From Diplonema papillatum (taxonomy: Eukaryota; Euglenozoa; Diplonemea; Diplonemida; Diplonemidae), in assembly GCA_030068145.1 (NCBI GenBank), contig JAPJBO010000458.1, positions 1 to 64,000 on the forward strand: DNA of 64,000 nucleotides, in the 5' to 3' direction. The notes beneath the pieces are model-generated. The model was not told the origin of the DNA. It searched no databases and saw only the letters and a list, made by a program, of their open reading frames with translations. Each line of letters opens with the position of its first letter. Position 1 is the stretch's first letter. Shown here piece by piece: positions 19,166 through 29,740 of the stretch. A program made the position numbers and the translations under genes.

Positions 19166-19235
19166 TATTAACCGACTATTGATATACTGTGAAACAGGGC
19201 CTCACGCTCCATCACACAACCGCTCACGCTCTTGC

Positions 19236-19391
19236 TTACCAGCTTGAAAGGAAATGCTCGACGATGCTGCCCGACAAAGAACAGAAGGGATCCCGAGTGC
19301 TGTAACTACCGAACCACGTGTTGAACGGACGTGAGGTCGTGCGGGTCTATCCCTACACGACAAATCACACAAACACAACAGGTCAAAGTCA
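19236..19391 (-). mobile_element. Interspersed element B, copy 2 (truncated)
   Basis: Starts TACCAGCTTGAAAGGAAAT and ends at AACAGGTCAAAGTC, directly abutting the family G repeat. Confidence 0.65.
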
Positions 19392-19830
19392 ACGGTGTCA
19401 CGGAGGGCCTTCACGAGGCGACACTGTTGACTGCGCCTTACTTGAGCTGCGGTCGCCGATCCCCCAACCGCCAGCATCATGTACTTGACGCGACGCGGAA
19501 CGAAGTGCTGCTTAGCAGCCAATGGCCTGTGATGGCTGAGTGCACACCTAAGCAGGGCTGCATCCTCGTGTTGTAGCCGTGATGTGTATAAGGCTTCGTG
19601 GGGACCTGGTCAACCTCCTCATCACTACAGGGCACCCACCTTTCGCGACCGACGAGTCGGGATGGCTTGGGCGGGTCTCCGTACATGAAGAAAAAAGTAA
19701 AACAAGATCTGCCTCCTGCGCCTGCTGTCTTCGGCCGCTTCGGCAGACGACACATACTATGTGCAGTCTATCGTCACAGATTGTTGCTGCATACTCAAGT
19801 TCAAAACGACTACGACTACATGGAGGAGTC
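19392..19830. repeat. Family G dispersed repeat, copy 1
   Basis: Shares with 49855-50310 GGCGACACTGTTGAC, TCGCCGATCCCCCAACC, GCCAGCATCATGTACTTG, GAGTGCACACCTAAGCA and GCTTCGGCAGACGACACAT. The copies are interrupted by different small indels. Minus-strand peptides such as GYNTRMQPCLGVHSAI are shared, so it may derive from a transposon coding region. Confidence 0.65.
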
Positions 19831-21125
19831 GAGATCTCGGCCGTGGGGACAACCTGCGAAGGAGGCAAGGAAATGCGCCGAATCGTCTGGCGATTCCTCG
19901 GACTCGTCAGATACTAGGGGTGCCCACTCATGCCCTTTTTATTGTCCGGAACCCGAATTCTCATTATTCGTCTATGTTGGCCAGCCTTTTGTACACGAAA
20001 ACCATGTCTAGAACCCATCTTTGGTCGTGGATGAGCAAAACTTACCATCTTTAACCCCTCAAACAGTAGTAAAAAAACAGCGTCCGCAAGCTCCCTGAGA
20101 GGCTCTGAAACGCAGGGATCCGCCCTCTGATCACTGTTCGCCAAACAGCGGTCAGCGTGGCAGCTTCTTTGTGGTCTCTCAGTACCAGAGATGCTCTACA
20201 CCACCCAATTGTGCTAGAACTCAGATACCAACAGCGGACATGAAGCGCGCACCGGTGACAAACAGTACGCGAGGCAAGAAACGACCGAAGCATATCAAGT
20301 TCAAACTACTACTACTTTTTGTGTCAGCCCCTGCTTTGTAGGAAATACTTGAGGAGGCAGCCAGTCGGGGCAGGCGAAGCGTGCGCACTACGTCGGACCA
20401 CGACAACGGCGGCTTCGTGCGGACGGTTTTCACACTCATTGACGGCCTTTTCTCGTACTGACACTGCCAACCACGCGCGCGGCTCACGAAGAGACCAGCA
20501 ACATCATGCCATGCATGCTCTTCCAGTCAAAATCATCAACACACAGGGATACGAGGTAGGCGCGAAACTCTACACTCCGGACTCGATTGACCGCCAGTCA
20601 GATGACAGTATGTCTTCTCTCCATTGATACGAAATTTGATCGCCTGGCCCACTTTGAGCGCTCTTTGATGACGTGAGACATTGCTTTGCAATCATGTGGG
20701 GGCACTTCAATGCTTCGGAGTAGAAACTATCACGCTATCAACAGCCGCGCCGAAGACACCGATCGACACCGATGCGGACACGCTGCCCCCTCACAAGTTG
20801 GACTGGGGCGCTGTGAGCCCAACGAGGCATCGAGACGACTCAGAAGCTGACCGAAACGCATGCTCCACGTCGATCGGTGCGAGTTCCGGCCGCAGGAGGA
20901 GCGTTGGGTTCATCGAGCCTGACGAAGGCCGCAAGGCTGAGAGGACTGAGTCCGGTGCGTCCCTCAGGGCCTTGGATCTCATCCGGTATGTCACACCTGT
21001 CCGGAAAAAGGGGGCCCCCCAGCAATCCAAAACTTGAAACCTACCACTCAGGTGGTCCCAAAAGGCTCGGGAAATCCAAAATAACTGGTCGGATGCTCGT
21101 TTAGGCTGAAATAATGGCTGCAAAC
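19831..21125. other. Spacer with unassigned open frame
   Basis: 20331-20370 is a 5' scrap of element A (CCTGCTTTGTAGG, GAAATACTTGAGGAGGC). An open frame at about 20681-21037 (KLDWGAVSPTRHRDDSE, RRRSVGFIEPDEGRK) has no ATG and might be an exon of an unidentified gene. I cannot support more. Confidence 0.3.
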
Positions 21126-21376
21126 TCCGAATGGAAGGGAGGAAATGTAGAGGTAAGCGGCAAATACAATACAAACACGATCTGATTTGTTCTTCGCTTA
21201 CACCACCGTGTGTTGTTTTCTCACTCAGGACTTTTGACCTGTTGTGTTTGTGTGATTTGTCGTGTAGGGGTAGTGTTGAACGTGGTTCGGTAGTTTCAGC
21301 ACTTTGGATCCCTTCTGTTCTTTGTCGGGCAGCATCGTCGAGCATTTCCTTGCAAGCTGGCGCTTATGTAAAAAAC
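21126..21376 (+). mobile_element. Interspersed element B, copy 3 (opposite orientation)
   Basis: CTCCGAATGGAAGGGAGG, CACCACCGTGTGTTGTT, CAGCATCGTCGAGCATTTCC, ending GCTGGCGCTTATGTAAAAAA, the A-rich end expected if the family is a retroposon. Confidence 0.75.
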
Positions 21377-21639
21377 AAGGCAGAATCACCTTAACAAGGC
21401 AATTCCTCAAGGAAAAACATCAGAAACCCGCCCAGTCTGGCTTACTGACCTCGGGCAGACACACGATAGTCTTTGCTTGAGGATTCCATATTTGCTTTGC
21501 ATCATCAGACTTGAGAGCGGGTACGATCCTTCAGCCTGTCGGTAGGCAGACTGACTTATTCGCTGGTCTGACTTTGGTCTGGTCTGCCTTGGGTCAACCC
21601 AAACCCTGTAGTTTCATTCGAGCATACACACCAGCAGAA

Positions 21640-22113
21640 AACCACCAAAGCTCAACTTACGAAAATACCGGAGTCATAAACGAACTTTCACTCCAAAAGC
21701 CCGCCAACGCTCAATTTACAGCGAGCAATCGAAGTCTCATCGAACTTTCACTCCGAAAACCCATCAATGGCACAATTTTTACAGCGAGCCCGACATGACG
21801 CCTTTTGTGGCCAAGAACCGGATTGCGAGCCTCGAAAGGCAGCTGCGGGAGGCCCGTGGGCAGGTGGTGCTGGACGAAGCGCTCGAGGCGCGGGCGAGGA
21901 AGGCGTTCAACGCCATCGATTCGCCGATCCAGCGTTTCAATCAAGCAAAAGACCATCAAAGCTCAACTTACAGTGAGCCGAAAATACCGGATTCTTGATC
22001 GAACTTTCACTCCAAACCCCCGTCAAAGCTCAATTTACAGCGAGCAATCGGAGTTTCATCGAACTTTCACTCCGAAGACCCATCAATGTCACAATTTTTA
22101 CAGCGAGCCCGAC
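21640..22113 (+). pseudogene. 5'-end partial copy of the EF-hand gene
   Basis: The 5' flank (CGAACTTTCACTCC, CTCAATTTACAGCGAGC, ACAATTTTTACAGCGAGCC) and the first ~47 codons from an ATG at 21795 (MTPFVAKNRIASLERQLR) are repeated 319 bp upstream of the true start at 22114. The copy breaks off after KAFNAIDSPIQR and passes back into a second 5' flank. The two 5' flanks are nearly identical. Confidence 0.85.
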
Positions 22114-23150
22114 ATGACGCCTTTTGTGGCCAAGAACCGGATTGCGAGCCTCGAAAGGCAGCTGCGGGAGGCCCGTGGGCAGGTGGTGCTGGACGAAGCG
22201 CTCGAGGCGCGGGCGAGGAAGGCGTTCGACGCCATCGATTCGCTGATCCAGCGCGACGGCACCATTTCGAAGTCAGGGCTCTGCCGGGCGCTGCGCGAGG
22301 AGAAGCTGGGCGCGAAGGTGCTGTTCCACGAGCTCGACGCGAACGACAACGGCGAGATCCACATCGGAGAGTGGCTGCACTGGCTCGGCCGCCTGCAGAA
22401 GCGGGAGTCCGCCGAAAACATGATCGAATGGATAGAGGAGCGGCTGGAGAGCTCGAAATCCGTGAAAGAAGTCGGATTCGCAAGCCCGAACCCGAAGGAA
22501 GAGGACAACGTGGCCCGGTTCAACAGAGTGCTCGACGCTATTGGAGAGACGACGCATGCCAACAAGGACAGCTTGCAGAACTTGCTACGCGACACCGACG
22601 GTCTCTTAGACGAGCTAGACACAGTATCGGCCGAATCCAGTGACGTTGGCATAAACGAGTGGCTGAGGTGGGTTGCCGGCAAAGACGAACTGACAGCGTG
22701 GATCGACCAACGGCTGGCCCTCTCGGAGGGCGGCCAAGTCGTGCAGTTGAAGCGGGAAAACGAGAAGCTGCGGGACGAGGTCGACTCAATTGAAGCGAAC
22801 TTCGAACCCGTCGAAGACCACGAGTACCAGGGCAACCTCACGGAGGACCACAAGACCCGCGCCGTCTCCTGCTTCCACGCCATCGACTCGAAGTGCGACA
22901 ACAACGGCGTCATCGCCAAGAGCGAGCTGTTCCGCGTGCTCAAGCAGGAGCCGCTCGCCGCGAAGGTTCTCTTCAAGGAGCTTCACGAGGTCGCCGAAGG
23001 CGACATCACCATGGTACGCTTCTTTATCTTTGACTGGGCCACGGCTCGCTCCGCGCCCACGGCGCAACGACTTGCGCCCGCCGTAGTAGTACGGGATAGT
23101 AGTGGGGCGACCGGATACGCCTCGGAGAGATGGTCCCTGCACTCTAACTC

Positions 23151-23184
<34 letters not shown>

Positions 23185-24147
23185 CTCTCTTTTTTTGTAT
23201 AAGCACCTGCTTTGTAGGAAATACTTGAGGAGGCTGCCAGCTGCAAAAGATCAAAGGAGGTAAAATGTGCTGTAGCCCACACGAAACACAGGTGAATCTG
23301 GGTTTAGTGGCGGGCGTAAGCGGTCCACAAAAAGACCCACTTTGTAGTTGTATTGGTTCTCCCCCTCTAGCCTCCTTCGAAGTAAGCACAAGGCAGCCCC
23401 TCGAGTATTTTACATAAGCGCCAGCTTGGAAGGAAATGCTCGACGATTGCTGTCAGACAAAGAACCGAAGGGATCCCAAACACTGTACCTACAGAACCAC
23501 GTGTTGAACGGACGTGAAGTCATGCGGGTCTACCCCTTCACGACAAGACACACAAACACCTGAGTGAGAAAACAACACACGGTGGTGTAAACGAAGAACA
23601 AAAAGGGCATGAAGTGGAGCAGGATGCCCAGCAAACTGAACTGGGCCACCTTGCAACCTGAGCTCTGGATCCAACTACGAGCTTTTTAACAGCAGCAGCA
23701 TCAATATACGCTTTTGGTGCTGGAATTACCGCGGGTGCTGGTACCAGACTTGTCCACCAAGTGTTCGTTGACAGGTTTAGATATCATCCATTGCTTCTAA
23801 CGTACTAAGTACGTGGCCCCTGACAATCCTGCAACTTTGGGTTAAACCTGCAAGAGTATTGCTGGGGTTCTCGCGATGGCGTCACGGATTCTACAAGACA
23901 CCAGTAAAGCAACGATCACCCAACCGGCAGTGATCACAGCAACCATTTTTACCCGCCCTTCGATTCATTACGCCTCAACGGTGAACCGTAGAGTAAAAAG
24001 ATTTGACTTCACAACACGAAACCGTCTAGAAATCACTAACCTCCACAGGCCGAGTGGGTTGAATGGTTTGACAAGCTCGAACACTCACATCAGTCTGCCG
24101 AGAACATGCTGGCCTGGATCGAGACCATGATCAAAGGGTCGGCTTGA
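22114..24147 (+). CDS. EF-hand calcium-binding protein (two exons)
   Basis: Exon 1 is 22114-23013 (300 codons) from the ATG of MTPFVAKNRIASLER. Donor ATG|GTACGC. Exon 2 is 24049-24147 after CTCCACAG, phase 0, giving 332 residues. The protein has three diverged repeats. Each has a helix and Ca-loop region followed by an EW[LV].W...(E)SAENM..WIE unit: EWLHWLGRLQ (about 90), EWLRWVAG (about 187), and EWVEWFDKLEHSHQSAENM, which is supplied by exon 2. The clearest EF loop is DANDNGEIHIGE (residues about 76-87), with Asp, Asn, Gly and final Glu in place. The loop in AIDSKCDNNGVIAKSE is plausible; others are degenerate. A short coiled coil lies at about 214-232. Likely a cytosolic calcium sensor; partner unknown. 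The exon junction is supported by the internal repeat. The 1.03-kb intron holds a CT repeat, elements A and B and an rRNA-like piece. A partial 5' copy sits upstream. Confidence 0.85.
23146..23192 (+). repeat. CT microsatellite and pyrimidine tract
   Basis: About 20 CT units followed by a T-run, at the intron edge of element A copy 4. Confidence 0.9.
23195..23410 (-). mobile_element. Interspersed element A, copy 4 (in EF-hand intron)
   Basis: Full length: T-run, AAGCACCTGCTTTGTAGG, ATACTTGAGGAGGCTGCC ... GGCAGCCCCTCGAGTATTT. Joined end to end with element B copy 4. Confidence 0.8.
23411..23602 (-). mobile_element. Interspersed element B, copy 4
   Basis: ACATAAGCGCCAGCTTGG and ATGCTCGACGATTGCTG through ACACACGGTGGTGTAAACG; lacks the far end. 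The A-then-B junction recurs at 34300, suggesting B inserted at, or was copied together with, the A end. Confidence 0.75.
23645..23770 (-). rRNA. 18S rRNA-like fragment (antisense, degenerate) in an intron
   Basis: The plus strand reads ATCCAACTACGAGCTTTTTA, then AATATACGCTTTTGGTGC, TGGAATTACCGCGGGTGC and TGGTACCAGACTTGTCC. These are recognisable as the reverse complement of the conserved 18S region around the 530 loop (universal form GGAATTACCGCGGCTGCTGG) with several substitutions in otherwise invariant positions, so it is unlikely to be a working rRNA. Similarity may continue weakly to about 23830. It lies inside the intron of the EF-hand gene. Confidence 0.7.
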
Positions 24148-24269
24148 AGCAAGACGCTCCCTTTCACCACACACCCTTTCCCCGCGCGCCCTCTCGGTGA
24201 CCCCCCCCCCCCCCCCCCTTTTTTTTAGATACTAGATGACCCGCCCGTTCCCATCTCTTTTTTTTTTTT

Positions 24270-24485
24270 TTGTATAAGCACCTGCTTTGTAGGAAATACT
24301 TGAGGAGGCTGCCAGCTGCAAAAGATCAAAGGAGGTAAATGTGCTGTAGCCCACACGAAACACAGGTGAATCTGGATTCAGTGGCGGGGTAGGCGTTCAA
24401 CAAAAAAGACCCACTTTGTAGTTGTATTGTTTCTCCCCCTCCAGCCTCCTTCGAAGTAAGCACAAGGCAGCCCCTCGAGTATTTC
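24270..24485 (-). mobile_element. Interspersed element A, copy 5
   Basis: Full length, preceded by a 14-nt T-run, ending CAGCCCCTCGAGTATTT, and followed directly by copy 6 in the same orientation. Confidence 0.8.
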
Positions 24486-24622
24486 TGTATAAGCACCTGC
24501 TTTGTAGGAAATACTTGAGGAGGCTGCCAGTTGCAAAAGATCAAAGGAGGTAAGTGTGCTAGCCCACACGAATCACAGGTGAATCTGGGTTCAGTGGCGG
24601 GCGTAAGTGTTCAACAAAAAAG
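24486..24622 (-). mobile_element. Interspersed element A, copy 6 (truncated)
   Basis: Begins TGTATAAGCACCTGCTTTG at the edge of copy 5 and stops after GTGTTCAACAAAAAAG. A head-to-tail pair with copy 5. Confidence 0.75.
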
Positions 24623-24784
24623 AGGGGAAGCCCAAGAACACTCACCTAACCTGGCGAGAACTTGGTGTCGGTCACAAATTGTTTCGAACCTGACTCGCCA
24701 AAGCGAGCAGGTAACGTGTACTCGAAAGAAGCCATGCATGCCCCCCCAAACCCACCCAGTACGTATTAGCTTTAAAATAACCCA

Positions 24785-24846
24785 TTCGATGAAGGTCACC
24801 CGGAGACTCTAAAATCCCGGATTCTCAAGCGAACTATAACTCTAAA
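24785..24846 (+). repeat. Family C core
   Basis: GAAGGTCACCCGGAGACTC, TAAAATCCCGGATTCTC, AAGCGAACTATAACTCTAAA. No recognised gene start directly downstream. Confidence 0.7.
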
Positions 24847-25346
24847 AAAGACCCACAAGTAAGCACAAGACAGTCCCTCGATAATTTCCTTCCTCTGCTT
24901 GGTGAAATACTTCAGGTAGCCGCCACAACGGGAGTCTAACTCGCCCGTCTGTCAGAACGCCGTCACCCGTCAAGTCACCTACGAAGCGACTCACGCCCCC
25001 CCAGGTGGCTGGGGGATTGTCGTGAGGAGTCCGGAACCTTTCCGGGAGAGATGACGGGAGGAAATCATTCCCGGAGGTTTCATGCCTCCCCTTTTCCCGA
25101 ATCGCTGCGCTTTCGTCGATTTTTCTTGGGGTCGCCTTCGATGGCTCCTTTTTCCTTCGAAGGAAAGGAACGCAGTAATCAAGTGCCCGCCGCAGAAGAA
25201 AAAAAAAATGAGAGCGAAAAGAGAAAATAAATAGCCGAAGGGCGCCCATCATCTTGGACCCAAGCAATCTCTGGACAGGGGAGACCCTGCCTGAATGAAT
25301 GAACCAACCACCCCCGGGTGGGCTAGTCTGACACAGAGTTGTCAAC
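24847..25346 (+). mobile_element. LINE-like 3' tail, interrupted by a hAT element
   Basis: Ends GGGCTAGTCTGACACAGAG then TTGTCAAC, and resumes after the hAT element (26182) with AGG and a ~21-nt poly-A run. The uninterrupted equivalent is at 60246-60300 (GGCTAGTCTGACACTAG, then poly-A) directly behind a LINE zinc-finger fragment. An A-rich stretch, GAGAGCGAAAAGAGAAAATAA, also has a counterpart near 60315. Confidence 0.5.
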
Positions 25347-26173
25347 CAGGGCTCTCGCGGGGGGGTGATTTAGCCCTAAAATCACCCCAAAAAAAAAACC
25401 CAAAAAAAATGGGGGGGTGATTTTTTAAAAAATCACCCCCCCCCCCGAAAAAAAAAAATGGTCCGGGGTAGGGCTGGGGGGTGTACTACACCGTGTAGCG
25501 TACACGTGTTGATCCAGGGCTGGGGGGTGTGGCTGTCCAGGGGGGGGGGGGGGGGGGCTGTCAGGCGCTGTCGGGTAGGGCTGTGTCGAAGAGGTGCCCA
25601 CGGCCAGTAGGTAAGTGACAAGGAATCCATATCCATACCTCCAGGGACGAAGAAAGGAAGAGGAGTACACCGCAAGAAAAGGCACTAACCATGTCTCAAA
25701 TAGCTCCTCTGTTCACACAAAAAACGGTGAAGCGTCGAGCACCTGAGTCGTACAAAGTCGCTTACAAGAAGAAGAAGCACACGGTCACGGTGTCGTATGA
25801 CTAAACTGATCAAGACGAGCCTGCGCAACAGCTTAAGCGACAAGAGCCTATCAGCAATCCTCATGATGTGCACTTGTGGGCAGGAGACATTGACCGCAGA
25901 CCAGTCCACACGCGTCCTTCAGAAGTTCAAGTCGTTGCAAAACCGCCAGGTGGACTTCTGCGACTTGGCTGCATTCAAGGGGGCATTGTGTGATACAAAC
26001 TAGGGGGGCTTTCAAGGTGTCCTTTCAAGCGCACCACGCCCCAATGGCCTTCTCTTTCCGGTATTCTTCTTTTTTTGCTTCTTCATACGGGTCTCTGCAG
26101 CGTTGGTAGAGATTGTGGGGGACCCGAAATCACCCCCTTTTTGGGCCTCTAGGGGTGGAGCGCGAGAGCCCTG
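25347..26173 (+). mobile_element. hAT-type DNA transposon remnant, 827 bp, 8-bp target duplication
   Basis: Inverted ends CAGGGCTCTCGCG (25347) and CGCGAGAGCCCTG (26161-26173), with the 8-bp target duplication TTGTCAAC at 25339-25346 and 26174-26181. CAG-starting ends and 8-bp duplications are typical of hAT elements. Inside, 25797-26003 encodes SLRNSLSDKSLSAILMM, which resembles the end of the hAT C-terminal dimerisation region (weak). A short ATG frame precedes it (25690-25803, MSQIAPLFTQKTVKRRAP). The element also has G/C-run hairpins next to each end. The catalytic part is absent, so it would need a transposase from elsewhere. Confidence 0.75.
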
Positions 26174-26205
26174 TTGTCAACAGGAAAAAAAAAAAAAAAA
26201 AAAAA

Positions 26206-26496
26206 TCCGTTTCTTTTTTTTTTTCTCTTCATCTTTTTCTTCTCCTTGTTCTTCTTTTTTATCGAGACATTGCAGCGTGCAATGTGTTCCAAAAATGTAA
26301 GCCTGCGCAATGAGCGACTACCACCATCTCACTGTTGCCGTATACATGTCCGTGCTTCACATGGAGATCCCTATCTCAAGACACTCAAGACACACCAGGT
26401 GAAAAAAGGAAAACCCCCTGCCTTACGAGAGGCTTGACCTCGAAAAGGGTTTTGTAAAAGGTGAAGGCACATTCTTGCTTGCGATGAAGAGCAGGG
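26206..26496. other. Spacer, nothing recognised
   Basis: Pyrimidine-rich run then unassigned sequence. Confidence 0.4.
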
Positions 26497-26842
26497 GGGG
26501 GGGGGGCAGCGCTCTTGTTAAGGATCAGCCACTTTGGCCGGATGGCCGGATAAACCAGACCCCCCCCCCCCTCTACAGTGCAGTTGCCTTGGAGGCTGGG
26601 TGGTCAAATTCTGTAAGGTGAAATGGTCAAAATTCCCTGCCAAAAGTGGGCCCACAAAAATTTTCCAAAGTGTGGTATTTGGGGTATTTGGGGCAAAAAA
26701 AAAATTTTTTTTTTCTGACCGCCCACCGTGGTGACCACCTTCGAGAGTGACAGGTAGCGTCTCCCCCCTCCACAGTGAAAATAGCCTATGAGGGGGGGGG
26801 GGGGGGGGGGGATGGTTCTTAACAAGATGCCTGGGGGGGTTT
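26497..26842 (-). mobile_element. Family E element, copy 2 (inverted)
   Basis: CTCTTGTTAAGGATCAGCC to GGTTCTTAACAAGATGCC; body and flanking edges match 18226-18600 in reverse. Homopolymer lengths differ. Confidence 0.75.
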
Positions 26843-27324
26843 AAAGGGTTCAGAACCCCCTTGAATTTTTGTTACGTCTTTGTCAGCACCGTAGCAGCAC
26901 CCACGCCGCGGCGCAGCTTCGTGCGGTCTCCGATGCCGCTGAAGCGTACCACTTCTGCTCCGGCTGCCACTGTTTTGGACTGCCGGCAGTCACTTACGTA
27001 TCCAGGCCATAGTTCAGCTTCGTCAGTGCGTGGCGTACAATCATGATCAGAGGAAACGTTTTGCCCCCCCAGCGGTTGGCAGGTTTAGATGTATGATATG
27101 ACGTCGCATACGATCGCAGATCGATATATCCGAGGAATTCCGAACCCTACAAGGTTATTACCCCCATTGCTATGCCGAATGCATCGTAGCTTCAGCCCTC
27201 GCTGATTCTGCACTGATGCTACGCAACTTTGTCAGCTGCCGAAATTCGCTACGGGCATGTAAATCCCCCATGAACGAGTTATGGTAGCCTACCGTACGTA
27301 AGGTATGTGGACAATGGCCGAAAC
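26843..27324. other. Spacer with possible exon
   Basis: After TTTTGTTACGTCTTTGTCAG, a pyrimidine-rich stretch ending in CAG, the frame TVAAPTPRRSFVRSPMP continues to a stop near 27046. It could be a 3' exon of an unidentified gene; I see nothing to join it to. Confidence 0.2.
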
Positions 27325-27545
27325 TACCAATGACCAACCAAGGTACCCACCGATCCTCTTACCTCGTGTAACCACCACTCTTGCGACACTCAGAGCACAA
27401 AGGATATCTTCCCATGACGACGAAGGTCACCCGGAGACTTTAAAACCCCGGAGTTTCAAGCGAACTTTCACTCTGGAAAGAACCACGCGAACTCAAAATC
27501 ACCAGTCCAGAACGCACAAGGGAACCTTCACTCTAAAAAGGCGAA
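27325..27545 (+). repeat. Family C, subfamily 2 (with ACCACTCTTRCGACACTC arm)
   Basis: CCACCGATCCTCTTACC, TCGTGTAACCACCACTC, AGAGCACAAAGGATATC, GAAGGTCACCCGGAGAC, then AAGCGAACTTTCACTCTGG. Matches 50975-51120 and 56037-56140. A second partial core (CACAAGGGAACCTTCACTC) follows at 27515-27540. Confidence 0.75.
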
Positions 27546-28034
27546 CGTCGCGGTTCAAGCCGCGCCCACCAACGTCTCCTCAGTTCGAAGGTCCATTGCT
27601 TAGACCTGCTTTGCCCCTTCACTTTATGTTCTTTGCTCCCTCCCGCATCCTTTTGGGTTGGCACCACCACCCCCGCCAGACCGACTACTTTTACCTTAGA
27701 TTCCTGCAGGCATTGGAGCTCTCAGTTTTGTTATTTACCCGTAGAGAAAAATCTTGTCGTTCGTAGTACAGAAGAGAACACAACAAAACGTGATCTGCGT
27801 GTGCTGAGAAATCGGCGCCCGCGTGGCTTGGCCTTGCCCCACAGGTTGGTTGACCTGGCTTGCCTGCCTGACCCAAGGATGCCAGACAGGCAAAAAATAT
27901 TACGTGCATAGACTGTCTCACCCAGCAGGGTCAACACGTGTACTTGACCTCAAATCCCTTTCCAGTAAATCAGGATGGGGCTGTGCCCGCGGAGGTGTCC
28001 TTTGTGGGCTTACCTACAACCCCCGCCCCCTCCC
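27546..28034. other. Spacer, nothing recognised
   Basis: No supported gene between the family C copy and the family H copy. Confidence 0.4.
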
Positions 28035-28335
28035 CTCTCAGGGCGACTGCCCTGAGTTTTTTAACTGATTGCTCAGACACGGTTGTAGGGGCCTTCTCCC
28101 CGTGACGGATTCGCCTGTGCTCTAGTAGCACGGGTGGTCCTGGCTGTGACGAGCTACGAACAGCCGCCTGACAAACCAGACTCACACCGCAGTCCTGTCT
28201 GCAGACACTCAGGTTCCACGCTCATGATGGTCCGCCTTATGTGTCCGTGGCTTAAAGAACCGAAACACGGCGCAGACGGGACCAGTGCGGTGTTGAGCAC
28301 ATACCCATTCCAAGCACGTTCTTGCAAGCCCCCCC
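28035..28335 (+). repeat. Family H, near full-length copy
   Basis: CAGGGCGACTGCCCTGAG, TTTTTTAACTGATTGCTC, TAGTAGCACGGGTGGTCC, AGACACTCAGGTTCCACG, ending ATTCCAAGCACGTTCTTGC and a C-run. Confidence 0.75.
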
Positions 28336-28538
28336 CCCCCCCCCCCTCTCCCATCATCCGACAATCAGGGTCTTTCTTTGAAATTGCCGATGGTAGCCAT
28401 TACTGTTTTGAGGGTTGTGACCGGCACTCTGCTGCCGACGTGCTATTGTGTTGGTGTTTGCGTAGATCGCCACCCAGCGGCTTTTTAGGGGAGTGCCTCT
28501 CCAAGCTAGAACGGCGCATAGCTAATGGCTGAGCTCCA

Positions 28539-28770
28539 TCCTCAGGAGCTGGAGTTAAGAGGGTGCGTCCGAGTCACACCTGAAAAGCGCTAGAGCCAAA
28601 AACGCGTGCGAATCCACACCCGAAACGCGGTGTGGCCCCCGCTTTTTTGGAGTGCACGTTCACTCAGAGATCAGGGTTGTATAGTCTCCGGGTGACGTCT
28701 TTGTCGAAAAGGCTCCTTTAAGGCATCGTATGTATCGTATCTTTTTAACTCCAGCTTTAGCTCCAGCGTC
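28539..28770 (-). repeat. Family I element enclosing a reversed family C core
   Basis: Outer inverted ends AGGAGCTGGAGTTAAGAGG and TTTTTAACTCCAGC(T)TTAGCTCC. Inside are ACACCCGAAACGCGGTGTGG hairpins and, at 28660-28745, a reversed family C core (AGTGCACGTTCACTC, TATAGTCTCCGGGTGACG, CCTTTAAGGCATCGTATG). Related GC-hairpin sequence with CTGGAGTTAA / TAAACTCCAG ends lies at 57369-57487. Confidence 0.5.
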
Positions 28771-29523
28771 TGCACCTACTATCTGGCGAAACAGCAGTCA
28801 AGGGAACGGACTTGAAACTGTCAGTGGGGAAAGAAGACCCTGTTGAGTTTGACTCTAGTCTGACTTTGTGCAGTGACACCAGAGGTGTAGAATAGGTGGG
28901 AGGCCGCAACAATGAAATACCACTACTCTTGTTGTCGCTTTACTTATCCAATGATGGGAAGACGGCAGCTGCTCCCTTGTGGGGTTAGGGAGGCTGGGAC
29001 TCCACCGTGTATCCTTAGTATCACTGCTTGCACATGAGAAGGTTAAACGAAACCAGCCAAGAAGTGCCCCCCTTCCCCGCAGATGAGGAGCAATTTCCCT
29101 GTCCCTGCTTCCGAGCTGGCGCGGTGCGTCTTAAAGCAAAGTAAATGGCCCACCCTCACCGCTTCGTCCACTCTCACCGCCCCCCAGTGCGTTGTTTCTC
29201 CCGTTAGGCGTGCTTCTTTGTCTCTCCGGCTTCTTCTTCTTCCTTCACCCGTTAGCCTCCAACACCACTCTTTCAGTCCGTACGTCCAAAAAGAAGGGAG
29301 GGGGATTGGCGATATCGGGTTAGACGGACTCCTCAATCGAGGGTGGGGAAAAAAGAGAGGGCTCCATTTTTCACTCTCTTTCGCTCCCTACCGTGATCCA
29401 TGCATCGTTGCGGTGTGTGCAAAGTGGCTTACGCGACAGGAACACATGCAAGAAGGATTGTCAATCCAAGGGGCTCTTCGATATAGTCGAAAGGAAGGGC
29501 TGAATGGCTCTTCAGAATGAATG
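28771..29523. other. Spacer, nothing recognised
   Basis: No gene, RNA or repeat that I can support. Confidence 0.4.
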
Positions 29524-29529
29524 CTAAGT

Positions 29530-29740
29530 AGTCAGTATACGTTTGGGTTAGAATGCAAATAATCTGTGGCGATAATCTGCATCGCCGGCGTCGCGGTTAC
29601 CTCTTCGCACGTGATGTCGTGCCATCGTCTCTCCAGCTCGTCTTGATCGTAGCGCTCAGGCGCGCGCTTGGTGCTTCGCTTCTCCTTCGACTGCTCGTCC
29701 GGCTTCATCAGTTCGCCGCCGATGACAATCGTGGCCAAAC
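29530..29740 (-). other. Conserved coding-like fragment (DEQSKEKRSTKRAPER)
   Basis: A minus-strand frame reads ATIVIGGELMKPDEQSKEKR, STKRAPERYDQDELERRW, then ITCEEVTATPAMQIIATD. A diverged copy of DEQSKEKRSTKR is readable on the minus strand at about 55612-55665. Recurrence at protein level suggests a transposon ORF or exon; the family is not recognised and there is no ATG. Confidence 0.3.
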
